This document shows, piece after piece, positions 1 through 7,601 of a stretch of DNA of 64,000 bases. Made by a program: the position numbers and the translations under genes. Within the stretch, counting starts at the first letter, position 1, and each line of letters begins with the position of its first letter. The notes under the pieces are model-generated. The model saw only the letters and a list, made by a program, of their open reading frames with translations. It was not told the origin of the DNA and ran no database searches. Where the stretch lies: NCBI GenBank assembly GCA_963752325.1, contig CAVVXU010000005.1:1491278-1555277 (forward strand), in the 5' to 3' direction. The DNA is from CAVTJL01 sp963752325 (GTDB lineage Bacteria > Pseudomonadota > Alphaproteobacteria > Geminicoccales > Geminicoccaceae).

Positions 1-801
1 CCACGAAGCTCACCGCCACCAACATGCGTGTAGCGCCAGCTCAATTCGGACGGCAGCAGCGCCAGCGCCGCCAGAAGGGTGTCCAGGCCCTTCTTCGGCA
101 CGCAGCGAGCGATGGAGAGGATCTCGACCGGGGCGGCTGCATCAGCCCCGTCATCCCGCCGCAGAAGCCTGCTCCGGACGGAATCGCCCGGCATCTATCC
201 CGTGATAGAGCAGCTCGATGTCGGCACCCGGCGCCAGCGCCGCCAGATGGTCGCGGTTGGCTCGTGTGCAGGTCACGGTCCAGCTCGCGGCACGGAGCTT
301 CTCCTGCTTCTCCCAGGCTGACGTGGTCCAGATGTCCTTGGCATGGGCGGAAAGGCTGAACGGCAGACCGAGCATCGCCGCAGCGTAGCGCGCCGTCGAG
401 GCGGGGGTGTGAAGGTAATGCGCGTGGATGTGCTCGACACCGGCCGGCAGCTCCGCCGCGAGCACGGCGGCCTGCGCGAGCCGCCGGGCGCGGTTCGGCG
501 TGGGGTCGCGAAGGAGGTCGCGGAGCCAGAGGGCGAGCGCGCGGCCAAATCCGGGCAGGCGGGCAGCACGAAGAAGCGAGAGACCGACTCGGCGCGGCGC
601 GTCTTTGACGTACTCCGGCAGATAGAGAATCTCCGCCTCGATGCGGCGGTGGAGGTCGTGGATCTTGGTGTCGTAGGGCTGGCGGAGCGAGACGATGACG
701 AACCGCATCCCGCGCTGCTGCAGGGCCAGCATCTCGCGGACGATGAATGTCTCCGACAGCCTCGGATAGCCTTTGACGACGATCGCGACCTTGGCCTGCA
801 T
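1..801 (-). CDS. Glycosyltransferase (GT4, WcaL-like), partial and frameshifted
   Basis: The product resembles colanic-acid/exopolysaccharide glycosyltransferases of the GT4 (GT-B) fold, which move a sugar from a nucleotide sugar onto a lipid-linked oligosaccharide at the cytoplasmic face. Visible signs are the N-terminal 'KGYPRLSETFI' typical of WcaL/AmsK-like enzymes, 'HIHAHYLHTPA' and 'YHGIDAGRF' before the sugar-nucleotide domain. The frame stops near 151, but another frame continues at once with 'PVEILSIARCVPKKGLDTL', the expected start of the C-terminal domain. One indel around 150-165 therefore splits the gene, and the true C-terminus lies beyond the window's left edge. The start codon sits directly after the stop of the upstream glycosyltransferase, so the two are co-transcribed. 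Confidence 0.82.
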
Positions 802-802
802 G

Positions 803-2041
803 TCACGCGCTTCTTGATCGGATTGGCTGGCCGTGTGTTGGCGCGAGTGTTGGCTGGGCGAGTTGGGCGATGGTGTCGAGGCCTTTGAGCATGCGGGTTC
901 GGGTGGCCTCGGGGGCTATGGGGAGGTGGGGGAGGGCGCGCAGGAGGTAGGCCATGCGGGCGGGGTCGCGGCCGCCCTCCTCGGCGAGGACGCGGAGGAG
1001 GCCCAGCTCCTGGGCGCGCTCGGCACGGAGCTGCTGCTCGAGGCGGGGCTGGCTGCGCGGCAGGATCAAGGCCGGCTTGCCGAACGACAAAATCTCGCAA
1101 AAGGTGTTGTAGCCGCCCATCGCGACGACGCCCAGGGCACGCTCGTAGAGGGCCTCGATGTGGGCCTCGAAGGTCAAGGCGCTGAGGCGGGGGTCCTGCT
1201 CGACGCGCTCCTGGAAGGCCTGGCGCTGCTCGGGCGGCAGGAAGGGGCCGAAGAGGATCAGCGCCGGGTGGGGCAGGTCGGGGTCGGCCTCGTAGGCGGC
1301 GATGACCCAGTCGACGAGATCGGCCCCGTCGCCGCCGCCGCCGGTGGTGACGAGGATGAAGGGCTGGTCGGGCACGCGGTGGTCGGAGACCGGGCCCGGC
1401 GCGTCCGGGACCTCGCGCCGGAGATAGCCGGTGAAGTGCATCTTCTGCGCCAGATGCTCGAGGCCGGGGATCTCGGTGACGGGATCGAAGATCTCGGGCA
1501 GGCCGTAGACCCAGATCTCGTCATAAAGCGCATCGAGCGCGGGAAAGACGCCCTTGCGCCGCCATTCCTCGACCAGCACCACCGGATCGTCGACGACGTC
1601 CCTGAGGCCGAGGACGCAGCGCGTGCCGCGGGCGCGCAGAAGCTCGAGGGTGGTCAGGACCTCGCCGTGCAGGCCCAGGGGCTCCTTGTCGACGAGGAAG
1701 AGGTCGGGGGCGAAGACCTCGGCGGTGTGCTGGATGATCGAGCTGCGGATGGCGATCGTCTGGTCGATGTCGATGTGCAGCTTGAGGGAGGTGTACTCGC
1801 CGTTCCTGAGCTTGATGACGCCCGGGACGCGGACGAAGTCGACGCGGGCCTTGAAGTCGAAGGAGCCGATGATGGGCGAGCCCGAGAGGATGAGGACGGA
1901 GAGCTCGCGAAAGCGGCTGACGAGGTCGTGCGCGATGGCGCGGCAGCGGCGCAGATGGCCGAGGCCGAAGCTGTCGTGGCTGTAGATGAGCAGCCGGCTG
2001 CCTGCGCGCATCACCATCCGCCGCGTTTCCCTCCTCGCCAC
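803..2041 (-). CDS. Predicted glycosyltransferase, MurG/GT28-like (COG4671 type)
   Basis: A soluble, roughly 400-residue GT-B protein like the 'predicted glycosyltransferase' group related to MurG. Its N-terminus has 'YSHDSFGLGHLRRC', the acceptor-side loop typical of this group. The middle has 'ILVTTGGGGDG' and the C-terminal half has 'GVVAMGGYNTFCEIL', which matches the donor-binding GGYNT motif. It probably adds a sugar in exopolysaccharide assembly, but donor and acceptor are unknown. The longest frame begins with GTG at 2041; an ATG at 2011 giving 'MRAGSRLLIYSHD' fits family N-termini better. Its stop is followed immediately by the start of the WcaL-like gene, so they form an operon. It is divergent from the tailspike unit. 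Confidence 0.85.
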   Translation of the reverse strand: MARRETRRMVMRAGSRLLIYSHDSFGLGHLRRCRAIAHDLVSRFRELSVLILSGSPIIGSFDFKARVDFVRVPGVIKLRNGEYTSLKLHIDIDQTIAIRSSIIQHTAEVFAPDLFLVDKEPLGLHGEVLTTLELLRARGTRCVLGLRDVVDDPVVLVEEWRRKGVFPALDALYDEIWVYGLPEIFDPVTEIPGLEHLAQKMHFTGYLRREVPDAPGPVSDHRVPDQPFILVTTGGGGDGADLVDWVIAAYEADPDLPHPALILFGPFLPPEQRQAFQERVEQDPRLSALTFEAHIEALYERALGVVAMGGYNTFCEILSFGKPALILPRSQPRLEQQLRAERAQELGLLRVLAEEGGRDPARMAYLLRALPHLPIAPEATRTRMLKGLDTIAQLAQPTLAPTHGQPIRSRSA

Positions 2042-2094
2042 TATGGCAGATCGGGCGGACGGGGTGCAGGCGGCATTTGGCGGAGTGCTGGGGA

Positions 2095-2123
2095 TTGACA
2101 GCCGATGTGAAAGAAGATATTCC
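2095..2123 (+). promoter_or_regulatory. Sigma70-like promoter of the tailspike unit
   Basis: A perfect -35 TTGACA (2095-2100) is followed by 17 bases and TATTCC (2118-2123). It lies about 60 bases upstream of the first small gene of the unit. The leader also holds a short inverted repeat, GGAGGA-AGG-TCCTCC (2143-2157). Predicted by eye only. Confidence 0.6.
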
Positions 2124-2184
2124 TTCTATCAGCGATCTCTTCGGAGGAAGGTCCTCCAACGGAGACACCCGACCGGAGCCCCCG

Positions 2185-2512
2185 ATGAGCCTCCTCCTCC
2201 CCCTCGACGACAACGGCCACCCCATCGCCATCCTGGGCTTCGACTATCGCGGCACCCAGACCATCGCCGTGACCGCAACCTCGACCCGCAACGCCACCCC
2301 CATCCCGGCCGACATCGAGGTCGTCACGCTGATCGCCACCGGCCCCTGCCGCTTCGAGATCGGCGACGCCACCGTCACCGCCGATGCCGCCACGAGCCCC
2401 TTCCTCCAGCCCGGCACCTATCTCGACATCCCCCTCCGCCCAGGCGAGCGCCACATCGCGCTCATCGCCGAGCAGGACAGCTGCTCAGGCGCACATCATC
2501 CAGAGAATCTGA
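2185..2512 (+). CDS. Small phage-type structural protein (~108 aa), one frameshift near the 3' end
   Basis: I do not recognise a named family. The chain starts 'MSLLLPLDDNGHPIAILGF' and is rich in beta-strand-forming, Thr/Ala-rich sequence without membrane segments or a signal peptide. Small proteins of this kind often precede tail-fibre or tailspike genes in phages. The reading frame runs past position 2490 into unrelated sequence, while the neighbouring frame gives a natural ending ('AQAHIIQRI' then TGA at 2510-2512). A one-base indel near 2482 is likely. It is the first gene after the promoter at 2095-2123 and lies 12 bases before the next small gene. A role as tail-associated structural or chaperone protein is inference from position. 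Confidence 0.6.
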
Positions 2513-2524
2513 CGGCCACATCCC

Positions 2525-2692
2525 ATGAAGCTCAAGCTCGGCCTTACGCACCTCGGGCCAGAGGAAGCAGCGGCGGAAGGCGCCAGCGCTCCCCAGCCGC
2601 CGCAGGTCGTCTACCTGATGACCGACAGGGGCGAGATCCTCGCAACGGAGGCCGACGACCAACTCGTCGTGGAGACCGATCATGGCCAATAA
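2525..2692 (+). CDS. Small acidic protein (55 aa) upstream of tailspike
   Basis: A short reading frame beginning 'MKLKLGLTHLGPEEAAAEG' and ending 'LVVETDHGQ'. It is acidic and has a 'PQVVYLMTDRGEILATEADD' core that looks like a small beta-rich fold. No family is recognised. It lies between the first small gene and the tailspike gene, and its last 11 bases overlap the tailspike start (ATG at 2682), which suggests translational coupling. The tight packing and same strand make it more likely real than chance. Confidence 0.55.
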   Translation: MKLKLGLTHLGPEEAAAEGASAPQPPQVVYLMTDRGEILATEADDQLVVETDHGQ

Positions 2693-5000
2693 GCAGCTCC
2701 ATGAGCTCCCCGATGCCGGCCCGCTCGCATCGGACGATCTCATCCTCGTCTCCACGACGGAGGCGCACCTCGCTCGAAGGGCATCGCTGGCGTCTCTTCC
2801 CTACCAGCGGGCGGACAGCGGCATCGCGCGACGGATCGGGGAGCGGCTCGACGATAGCGTCTCGGTCAAGGACTATGGCGCGATCGGTGATGGAACCACC
2901 GACGATGCGCCGGCCTTTCAGGCGGCGCTCGACGCTCATGCGGTGGTCCTCGTGCCCGCCGGCACCTTCCGTCTCGCCACCGAGATCCACGTCAAGCCCC
3001 GCCGGCAACTCGTCGGCGCAGGGCGCGACGCCACGCTGATCACCGCCGAGGCGGCACACGCCTTCACCTTCCATCGCAATGCCGACGCCTACGCCGTCGA
3101 TCCGAGTGGCACCACCGACTGGAACCGCTCGTCGCTCACGGACCTCTCGATCCGCATGGCGGGCGGCGGTGTGCGGGTCGAGGGCCATGGCTTCTTCGCC
3201 ACGCGCCTGCGCTTCTCGGGTGGCGCCCCTGACGGCTGGTGCCTCGAGATGGTCGATGCCAACGAGTGCGGGCTTCGCGATCTCTCCGCCGGCTACGGTG
3301 GCGGCGCTGACATCCTGCTCGCGAGCGGCATCCGCTGGGTCGGAGTCACCGCCGGCGTCAACTATGGCGACAGCACGATCGAGGAAGTGAGCATCAAGCT
3401 CGCCGCCGCAAATCTCTATGGCGTGAAGGTCGAGCACACGGGCTCCGCGCAGAGCCTCGTCAACAACCTGATCTTGAGCCGCGTCCAGGTGAACGCGCCG
3501 CAGGCGAACGGCACCCCCTTCCCGGGGACGGTCGGGGTCTCGCTGAGCCAGGTGAGGCGATGCCTGCTCGAGCAGGTCGACGTGGAGGTGGTCGAGACCG
3601 CGTTCGAGGAGATAGGCACGGCTCCGGGCGGGAACAGCGGGGCCGTCTCGCTCGTCTCCTATCTCGGCTGTCACGCCCTCAACTGCACGACGCCCTTCCG
3701 TGACAGCAACAGTCAGCCGGGCCTCGGCGGCTCGGCGATGCGGCGGACGTTCCTGGGCTCGACGCAGGTCTTTCCGATCAAGGTGGGAACCGACTCCGAT
3801 GACACCTCGGTGCACGCAGGGCTCGGCGACACCCTGCTGCCGGCGGGCGTCTGGATCCCCGAGCCGAGCCAAGGCCAGCTCGGCGTGCAGCTCCGCTCCC
3901 CCAATGTCGGCCAGCTCATCGTCACCGGCGATTTTATCGAGACCGGCATGCTTCCCGACGGCCATCCCAAGAAGGCTCAGGCCCGTCAGGCGCTCGGCAT
4001 CGACGTGACCAGCTTCAACGTCACTCGTGTCTATCGACCCCGGGGCTTCACCGCCGGCAACGAAAGCCGGCTCGCGATCGGCAATGGCGAGGAGCATGCG
4101 AGCGGGGGCCTCCATCGCGTCGAGGTCGCCGATCCGCTCTATCTGACGCCTCGCGTGGCCGAGCCACCGCAGCCCCGCAACGGCGAGGTCATCTACTGCG
4201 AGAGCAGCGCGCCGCTGCCGGCCGGATCGCCCTGGATCGGTGCCGGCTGGTATACGCGCCTCGCCGGCGGCTGGCTGCCTGGCGTCACACCGCTCGGCCG
4301 TTTCGCCGACAAGGAGCGGAACAACGACTTTTCTCTCTCGCAGCTCGACTTCGGCCTGATCCACCGGATCAACAACAGCGCCGATCGCACGGTCACGATC
4401 GCCTCGACCTACGACATCGGCCAGGGGCTGCAGCCGCTGTTCGAGCCTGGTGACCCCGACGCCGTCCTCTGGCTCGTCCGCCAGGGCACGGGTCGCGTGC
4501 TGCTGGCGGCAGGCGATTCTGGCGTCGTCCTCAACCTGCCGGGCGGCAAGAACGCAATCGCGCGGCAGTACCAGCTCGTCATGGTCATCCTCCGGTATAA
4601 TCAAGCGACGAGCAAGATCGAGGTCTACGCCGACGTCCTGCCGGACGGCGAGACGACCTACGAGGAAGCGGTCCACTGGACCACGGCCAGCACCGATCCG
4701 GCCAACCCCTACCTCGTCTCGAGCGCCCACGTGGGCAAGCTGATCCGGGTCAGCAACGCCGCGGATAGCTATATCGGCTTCACGACCGGCTTCGTGCCAA
4801 CCGGGCTGGCCGCGGCCACCGTGCGTCTAATGAAGGTGGCCACGGGCAACGTCAACATCGTCGCCGGCAGCGGCCTCACGCTTCGCGCGCCGGGCGGGGA
4901 CAACCCCTACCAGCTCGTCGCCAACAACAAGATCGTCACGGTTCACGTGACAAGCAGCCTCGACACCAATCAGGGCAACTCGATCTACGTCGAGGACTGA
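2682..5000 (+). CDS. Tailspike-like beta-helix protein with pectate-lyase-3 domain (772 aa)
   Basis: Residues 1-40 ('HELPDAGPLASDDLILVSTT', then 'RRASLASL') resemble the N-terminal adaptor of phage tail fibres. Residues about 60-120 carry the pectate-lyase-3 signature 'VSVKDYGAIGDGTTDDAPAF' followed by 'LVPAGTFRLATEI', which opens a right-handed parallel beta-helix. The remaining ~500 residues are repetitive beta-rich sequence ending in a separate C-terminal region that may be for trimerisation or binding. Proteins of this build bind or cleave surface polysaccharides. There is no signal peptide, as in phage structural proteins. GGAG lies 7 bases before the ATG. The gene is intact although many neighbours are frameshifted. 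Whether it is a polysaccharide lyase, a hydrolase or only a binder cannot be told. Confidence 0.82.
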   Translation: MANKQLHELPDAGPLASDDLILVSTTEAHLARRASLASLPYQRADSGIARRIGERLDDSVSVKDYGAIGDGTTDDAPAFQAALDAHAVVLVPAGTFRLATEIHVKPRRQLVGAGRDATLITAEAAHAFTFHRNADAYAVDPSGTTDWNRSSLTDLSIRMAGGGVRVEGHGFFATRLRFSGGAPDGWCLEMVDANECGLRDLSAGYGGGADILLASGIRWVGVTAGVNYGDSTIEEVSIKLAAANLYGVKVEHTGSAQSLVNNLILSRVQVNAPQANGTPFPGTVGVSLSQVRRCLLEQVDVEVVETAFEEIGTAPGGNSGAVSLVSYLGCHALNCTTPFRDSNSQPGLGGSAMRRTFLGSTQVFPIKVGTDSDDTSVHAGLGDTLLPAGVWIPEPSQGQLGVQLRSPNVGQLIVTGDFIETGMLPDGHPKKAQARQALGIDVTSFNVTRVYRPRGFTAGNESRLAIGNGEEHASGGLHRVEVADPLYLTPRVAEPPQPRNGEVIYCESSAPLPAGSPWIGAGWYTRLAGGWLPGVTPLGRFADKERNNDFSLSQLDFGLIHRINNSADRTVTIASTYDIGQGLQPLFEPGDPDAVLWLVRQGTGRVLLAAGDSGVVLNLPGGKNAIARQYQLVMVILRYNQATSKIEVYADVLPDGETTYEEAVHWTTASTDPANPYLVSSAHVGKLIRVSNAADSYIGFTTGFVPTGLAAATVRLMKVATGNVNIVAGSGLTLRAPGGDNPYQLVANNKIVTVHVTSSLDTNQGNSIYVED

Positions 5001-5046
5001 GCGAGGCGGCGCCGAGGGTCATCAACCCGCACAAAGGAGCTGCAGC

Positions 5047-5214
5047 ATGGCTCTCATGACGACAATTCGCGAGGCGGCGATGGTGGCCGGCCTCCGCCTG
5101 GCCATCGCGGCGCTGGGCCTCGTGGCCGGGCAGCTCGGTCTCTCGACCGAGGAGCGCCTGGCGGTGGTAGGGCGGGTCGGCCGCGCGCTGGACGTGAACT
5201 CACCGGCACGTTGA
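5047..5214 (+). CDS. Small hydrophobic protein (55 aa), last gene of the tailspike unit
   Basis: An ATG at 5047 is preceded by a strong ribosome site AAAGGAG (5033-5039) with 7-base spacing. The 55-residue product has one hydrophobic stretch around residues 11-32 ('AMVAGLRLAIAALGLVAGQL') and a basic C-terminus. It could be a single-span membrane protein, or an amphipathic helix bound to the spike. A holin-like role is possible only by analogy with phage late genes. It ends about 160 bases before the intrinsic terminator at 5373-5412. Confidence 0.62.
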   Translation: MALMTTIREAAMVAGLRLAIAALGLVAGQLGLSTEERLAVVGRVGRALDVNSPAR

Positions 5215-5372
5215 TCTGGGTCAAGGTCGACCCTGCCGCCGTACGTTAGCCGGACACTCCTGTTGGTGAGTCCGCCCGGCCCGATCTGCCGCCATCATCC
5301 CGGGCCGGACGAAGGCCCGACAGGCTTGAACGGTTCCGGCCGGTAGCCATCAGCACCGGCCGAGGCGTTCGG

Positions 5373-5412
5373 GCGCGGGGATGGATCCTGCCAGCCATCC
5401 CCGCGCTTTTTT
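5373..5412 (+). terminator. Rho-independent terminator closing the tailspike unit
   Basis: A perfect 12-bp stem, GCGCGGGGATGG (5373-5384) and CCATCCCCGCGC (5395-5406), with a 10-base loop, is followed directly by six T residues (5407-5412). The T-run is on the plus strand, so it terminates rightward transcription from the tailspike genes, before metY. Confidence 0.9.
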
Positions 5413-5485
5413 CCCGCCTCGCTTGCTCCGCGCATCTTCGTAGGGGTAGGGTCTGAGCTGGAGTTCCGGCAGGGGTGCGTCGCCG

Positions 5486-6781
5486 ATGGTCGATCCGAAG
5501 CTTCCGAAGTTCGACACGCTGGCACTCCATGCCGGGCAGGTCGTCGACCCGCTCACGGGCGCCCGCGCGGTACCGATCTATCAGACCACGTCCTATGTCT
5601 TCCGCGACACCGACCAGGCGGCCGGCCTTTTCAATCTCGAGCGCGCCGGCCACATCTACAGCCGCATCTCGAACCCGACCGTGGCCGTGCTGGAGGAGCG
5701 CGTGGCGGCGCTCGAGGGCGGCGTTGCGGCTGTCGCCACCGCCAGCGGCCAGGCGGCGCTTCACCTCTTGATCGCAACTCTCATGGGTGCCGGCTCGCAC
5801 ATCGTGGCCGCCCGCAACCTCTACGGCGGCAGCATCAACCTCCTGCGCCTCACGCTGCCGCGCTTCGGCATCGAGACCAGCTTCGTCGACCCGCGCGAGC
5901 CCGACATGCTTGCCGCCGCGATCAAGCCCAACACACGGCTTGTTCTGGCCGAGGTCGTCGGCAATCCCGGTCTCGAGGTGCTTGACATCCCCCGGGTCGC
6001 GGCGATCGCTCACGAGCACGGGGTGCCGCTCGCGATCGACAACACCTTCACCACGCCCTATCTCTGCCGCCCGATCGAGCATGGTGCCGATATCGTCTTT
6101 CACTCGGCCACCAAGTGGCTGGGTGGCCACGGCGTCGCGATCGGCGGGGTCGTTGTCGACGCCGGCCATTTTGACTGGTTCGCGTCCGGCAAGTTCCCGA
6201 CCTTGAGCGAGCCCTATGAGGGCTATCTCGGCGTCACCTACGCCGAGACCTTCGGGCCCGCCGCCTTCTCGGCCCGGGCCAGGACCGAGGGCGTGCGGGA
6301 CTTCGGCGCCTGCCTCAGCCCCCAGAACGCCTTCTACATCCTGCAAGGCATCGAGACCCTGCCGCTCAGGATGGCGCGCCACATCAGCAACACACGCGAG
6401 GTTCTGGCCTTCCTCGAGGGCAACGCGGCGGTGAGCTACGTCCGCCACCCGAGCCTCGAGAGCCACCCCGATCACGCGCTGGCGGCGCGGCTCCTCCCCA
6501 AGGGGGCCGGATCGATCATCAGCTTCGGCGTCGAGGGCGGACGCGCTGCCGGGGCCCGCTTCATCGAGGGCTGCCGCCTCGCCTCCCATCTCGCCAATGT
6601 CGGCGACGCCAAGACGCTCGTCATTCATCCCGCCTCGACGACGCATCTGCAGCTCGGCGAGGAGCAGCTCCAGGCGGCTGGCCTCAGGGACGACATGATC
6701 CGTCTCTCGGTAGGGCTCGAGGATCCGGCCGACATCATCGAGGATCTGGCGAGAGCGCTTCGCGCCTCGCAGCGAGGCTGA
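5486..6781 (+). CDS. metY: O-acetylhomoserine sulfhydrylase / Cys-Met metabolism PLP enzyme (431 aa)
   Basis: A cytoplasmic PLP enzyme of the Cys/Met metabolism family that makes homocysteine from O-acetylhomoserine and sulfide. Markers include 'TLALHAGQVVDPLTGARAVP', the 'YSRISNPTVAVLEERVAALE' segment, 'AIDNTFTTPYLCRPIEHGAD' and the PLP lysine in 'HSATKWLGGHG' (K210). The length of about 430 residues is typical of MetY rather than the shorter MetB/MetC/MetZ enzymes. It starts 74 bases after the terminator of the tailspike unit, so it has its own transcription start; I saw no SAM-II riboswitch upstream. An alpha/beta hydrolase follows after 25 bases on the same strand. Confidence 0.9.
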   Translation: MVDPKLPKFDTLALHAGQVVDPLTGARAVPIYQTTSYVFRDTDQAAGLFNLERAGHIYSRISNPTVAVLEERVAALEGGVAAVATASGQAALHLLIATLMGAGSHIVAARNLYGGSINLLRLTLPRFGIETSFVDPREPDMLAAAIKPNTRLVLAEVVGNPGLEVLDIPRVAAIAHEHGVPLAIDNTFTTPYLCRPIEHGADIVFHSATKWLGGHGVAIGGVVVDAGHFDWFASGKFPTLSEPYEGYLGVTYAETFGPAAFSARARTEGVRDFGACLSPQNAFYILQGIETLPLRMARHISNTREVLAFLEGNAAVSYVRHPSLESHPDHALAARLLPKGAGSIISFGVEGGRAAGARFIEGCRLASHLANVGDAKTLVIHPASTTHLQLGEEQLQAAGLRDDMIRLSVGLEDPADIIEDLARALRASQRG

Positions 6782-6806
6782 GCGCAACGATCAGGCGAGG
6801 CGGTGC

Positions 6807-7595
6807 ATGACCATCCCGGCCGACCCGATCTTCATCTCGACCTATGGCCGCACGGCCGTGCGGGGCGCACGGGCGGCTTTTCTCCTGCACGGCGCCGGCA
6901 TGGACCAAAGTGTCTGGACCCTCCAGGGTCGGCACCTCGCCTTTCACGGCTGGAACGCCATGGCCGTCGACCTTCCGGGCCACGGCCGATCCCACGCCCA
7001 GCCCCCGCTCGCCAGCGTCGAGGAGGCGGCCGACTGGATCCTCGAGGTCGCGGCAGGCGCCGTCGAGGGGCCCGTCGTATTGATAGGCCATTCGCTGGGT
7101 GCCCTGATCGCGCTCGAGGCGGCCGCGCGCGGGGGCAATCGCGTTTCCCACCTCTGCCTGCTCGGCGCTGCCGCGGCAATGCCCGTCCATAGGGACCTTC
7201 TGGCGCTCGCCGACGCAGAAGACCGCAAGGCCGTGGATCTCATGCTCGACTGGGGCTTCGGCCGGCGCGGCAGGCTCGGCGGCAGCGCCATGCCCGGCGG
7301 CTGGCTTCTCGGCACCGCCCGCAACCTGCTGCTGCGCGGCAACCCCGCCGTGCTCGCGAGCGACCTCCACGCCTGCGCCGCCTATCAAGGGGGCGAGGCG
7401 GCGGCGGGCCGTGTGTGCTGCCCTACGCTCGTCATCGTGGGCGAGGAGGATCGGATGACCCCGGCGCGGGCCGGACGGGCGCTGGCCGGCAAGATCGCCG
7501 ATGCACGGGTCGTCGCGATCGCGGAAGCCGGGCACATGATGATGGTCGAGACGCCGGATCAGACCCTGGACACGCTGCGCGGCTTTCTCGACTGA
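6807..7595 (+). CDS. Alpha/beta-fold hydrolase (262 aa)
   Basis: A cytoplasmic alpha/beta hydrolase. The oxyanion region is 'FLLHGAGMDQSVW', the nucleophile elbow is 'GHSLGAL', the acid probably lies in 'GEEDRMTPARAG' and the catalytic histidine in 'AEAGHMMMVETP'. The substrate is unknown; the overall shape is like small-ester or C-C bond hydrolases. It lies 25 bases downstream of metY on the same strand, so they may be co-transcribed. It converges on the acyl-CoA ligase gene 7 bases away. Confidence 0.85.
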   Translation: MTIPADPIFISTYGRTAVRGARAAFLLHGAGMDQSVWTLQGRHLAFHGWNAMAVDLPGHGRSHAQPPLASVEEAADWILEVAAGAVEGPVVLIGHSLGALIALEAAARGGNRVSHLCLLGAAAAMPVHRDLLALADAEDRKAVDLMLDWGFGRRGRLGGSAMPGGWLLGTARNLLLRGNPAVLASDLHACAAYQGGEAAAGRVCCPTLVIVGEEDRMTPARAGRALAGKIADARVVAIAEAGHMMMVETPDQTLDTLRGFLD

Positions 7596-7601
7596 GCGGG
7601 G

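Noticed and set aside
833..2098. Long antisense reading frames, here and opposite most large genes (for example 2544-4730, 5246-6787, 25406-26881, 57319-58956).
   Set aside because: They mirror real genes on the other strand, have skewed composition (runs of R, G, A, D, H) and no recognisable domain. This is the usual high-GC shadow effect.
5413..5485. SAM-II riboswitch before metY, common in alphaproteobacteria.
   Set aside because: The conserved pseudoknot sequence was not seen in the short leader after the terminator.
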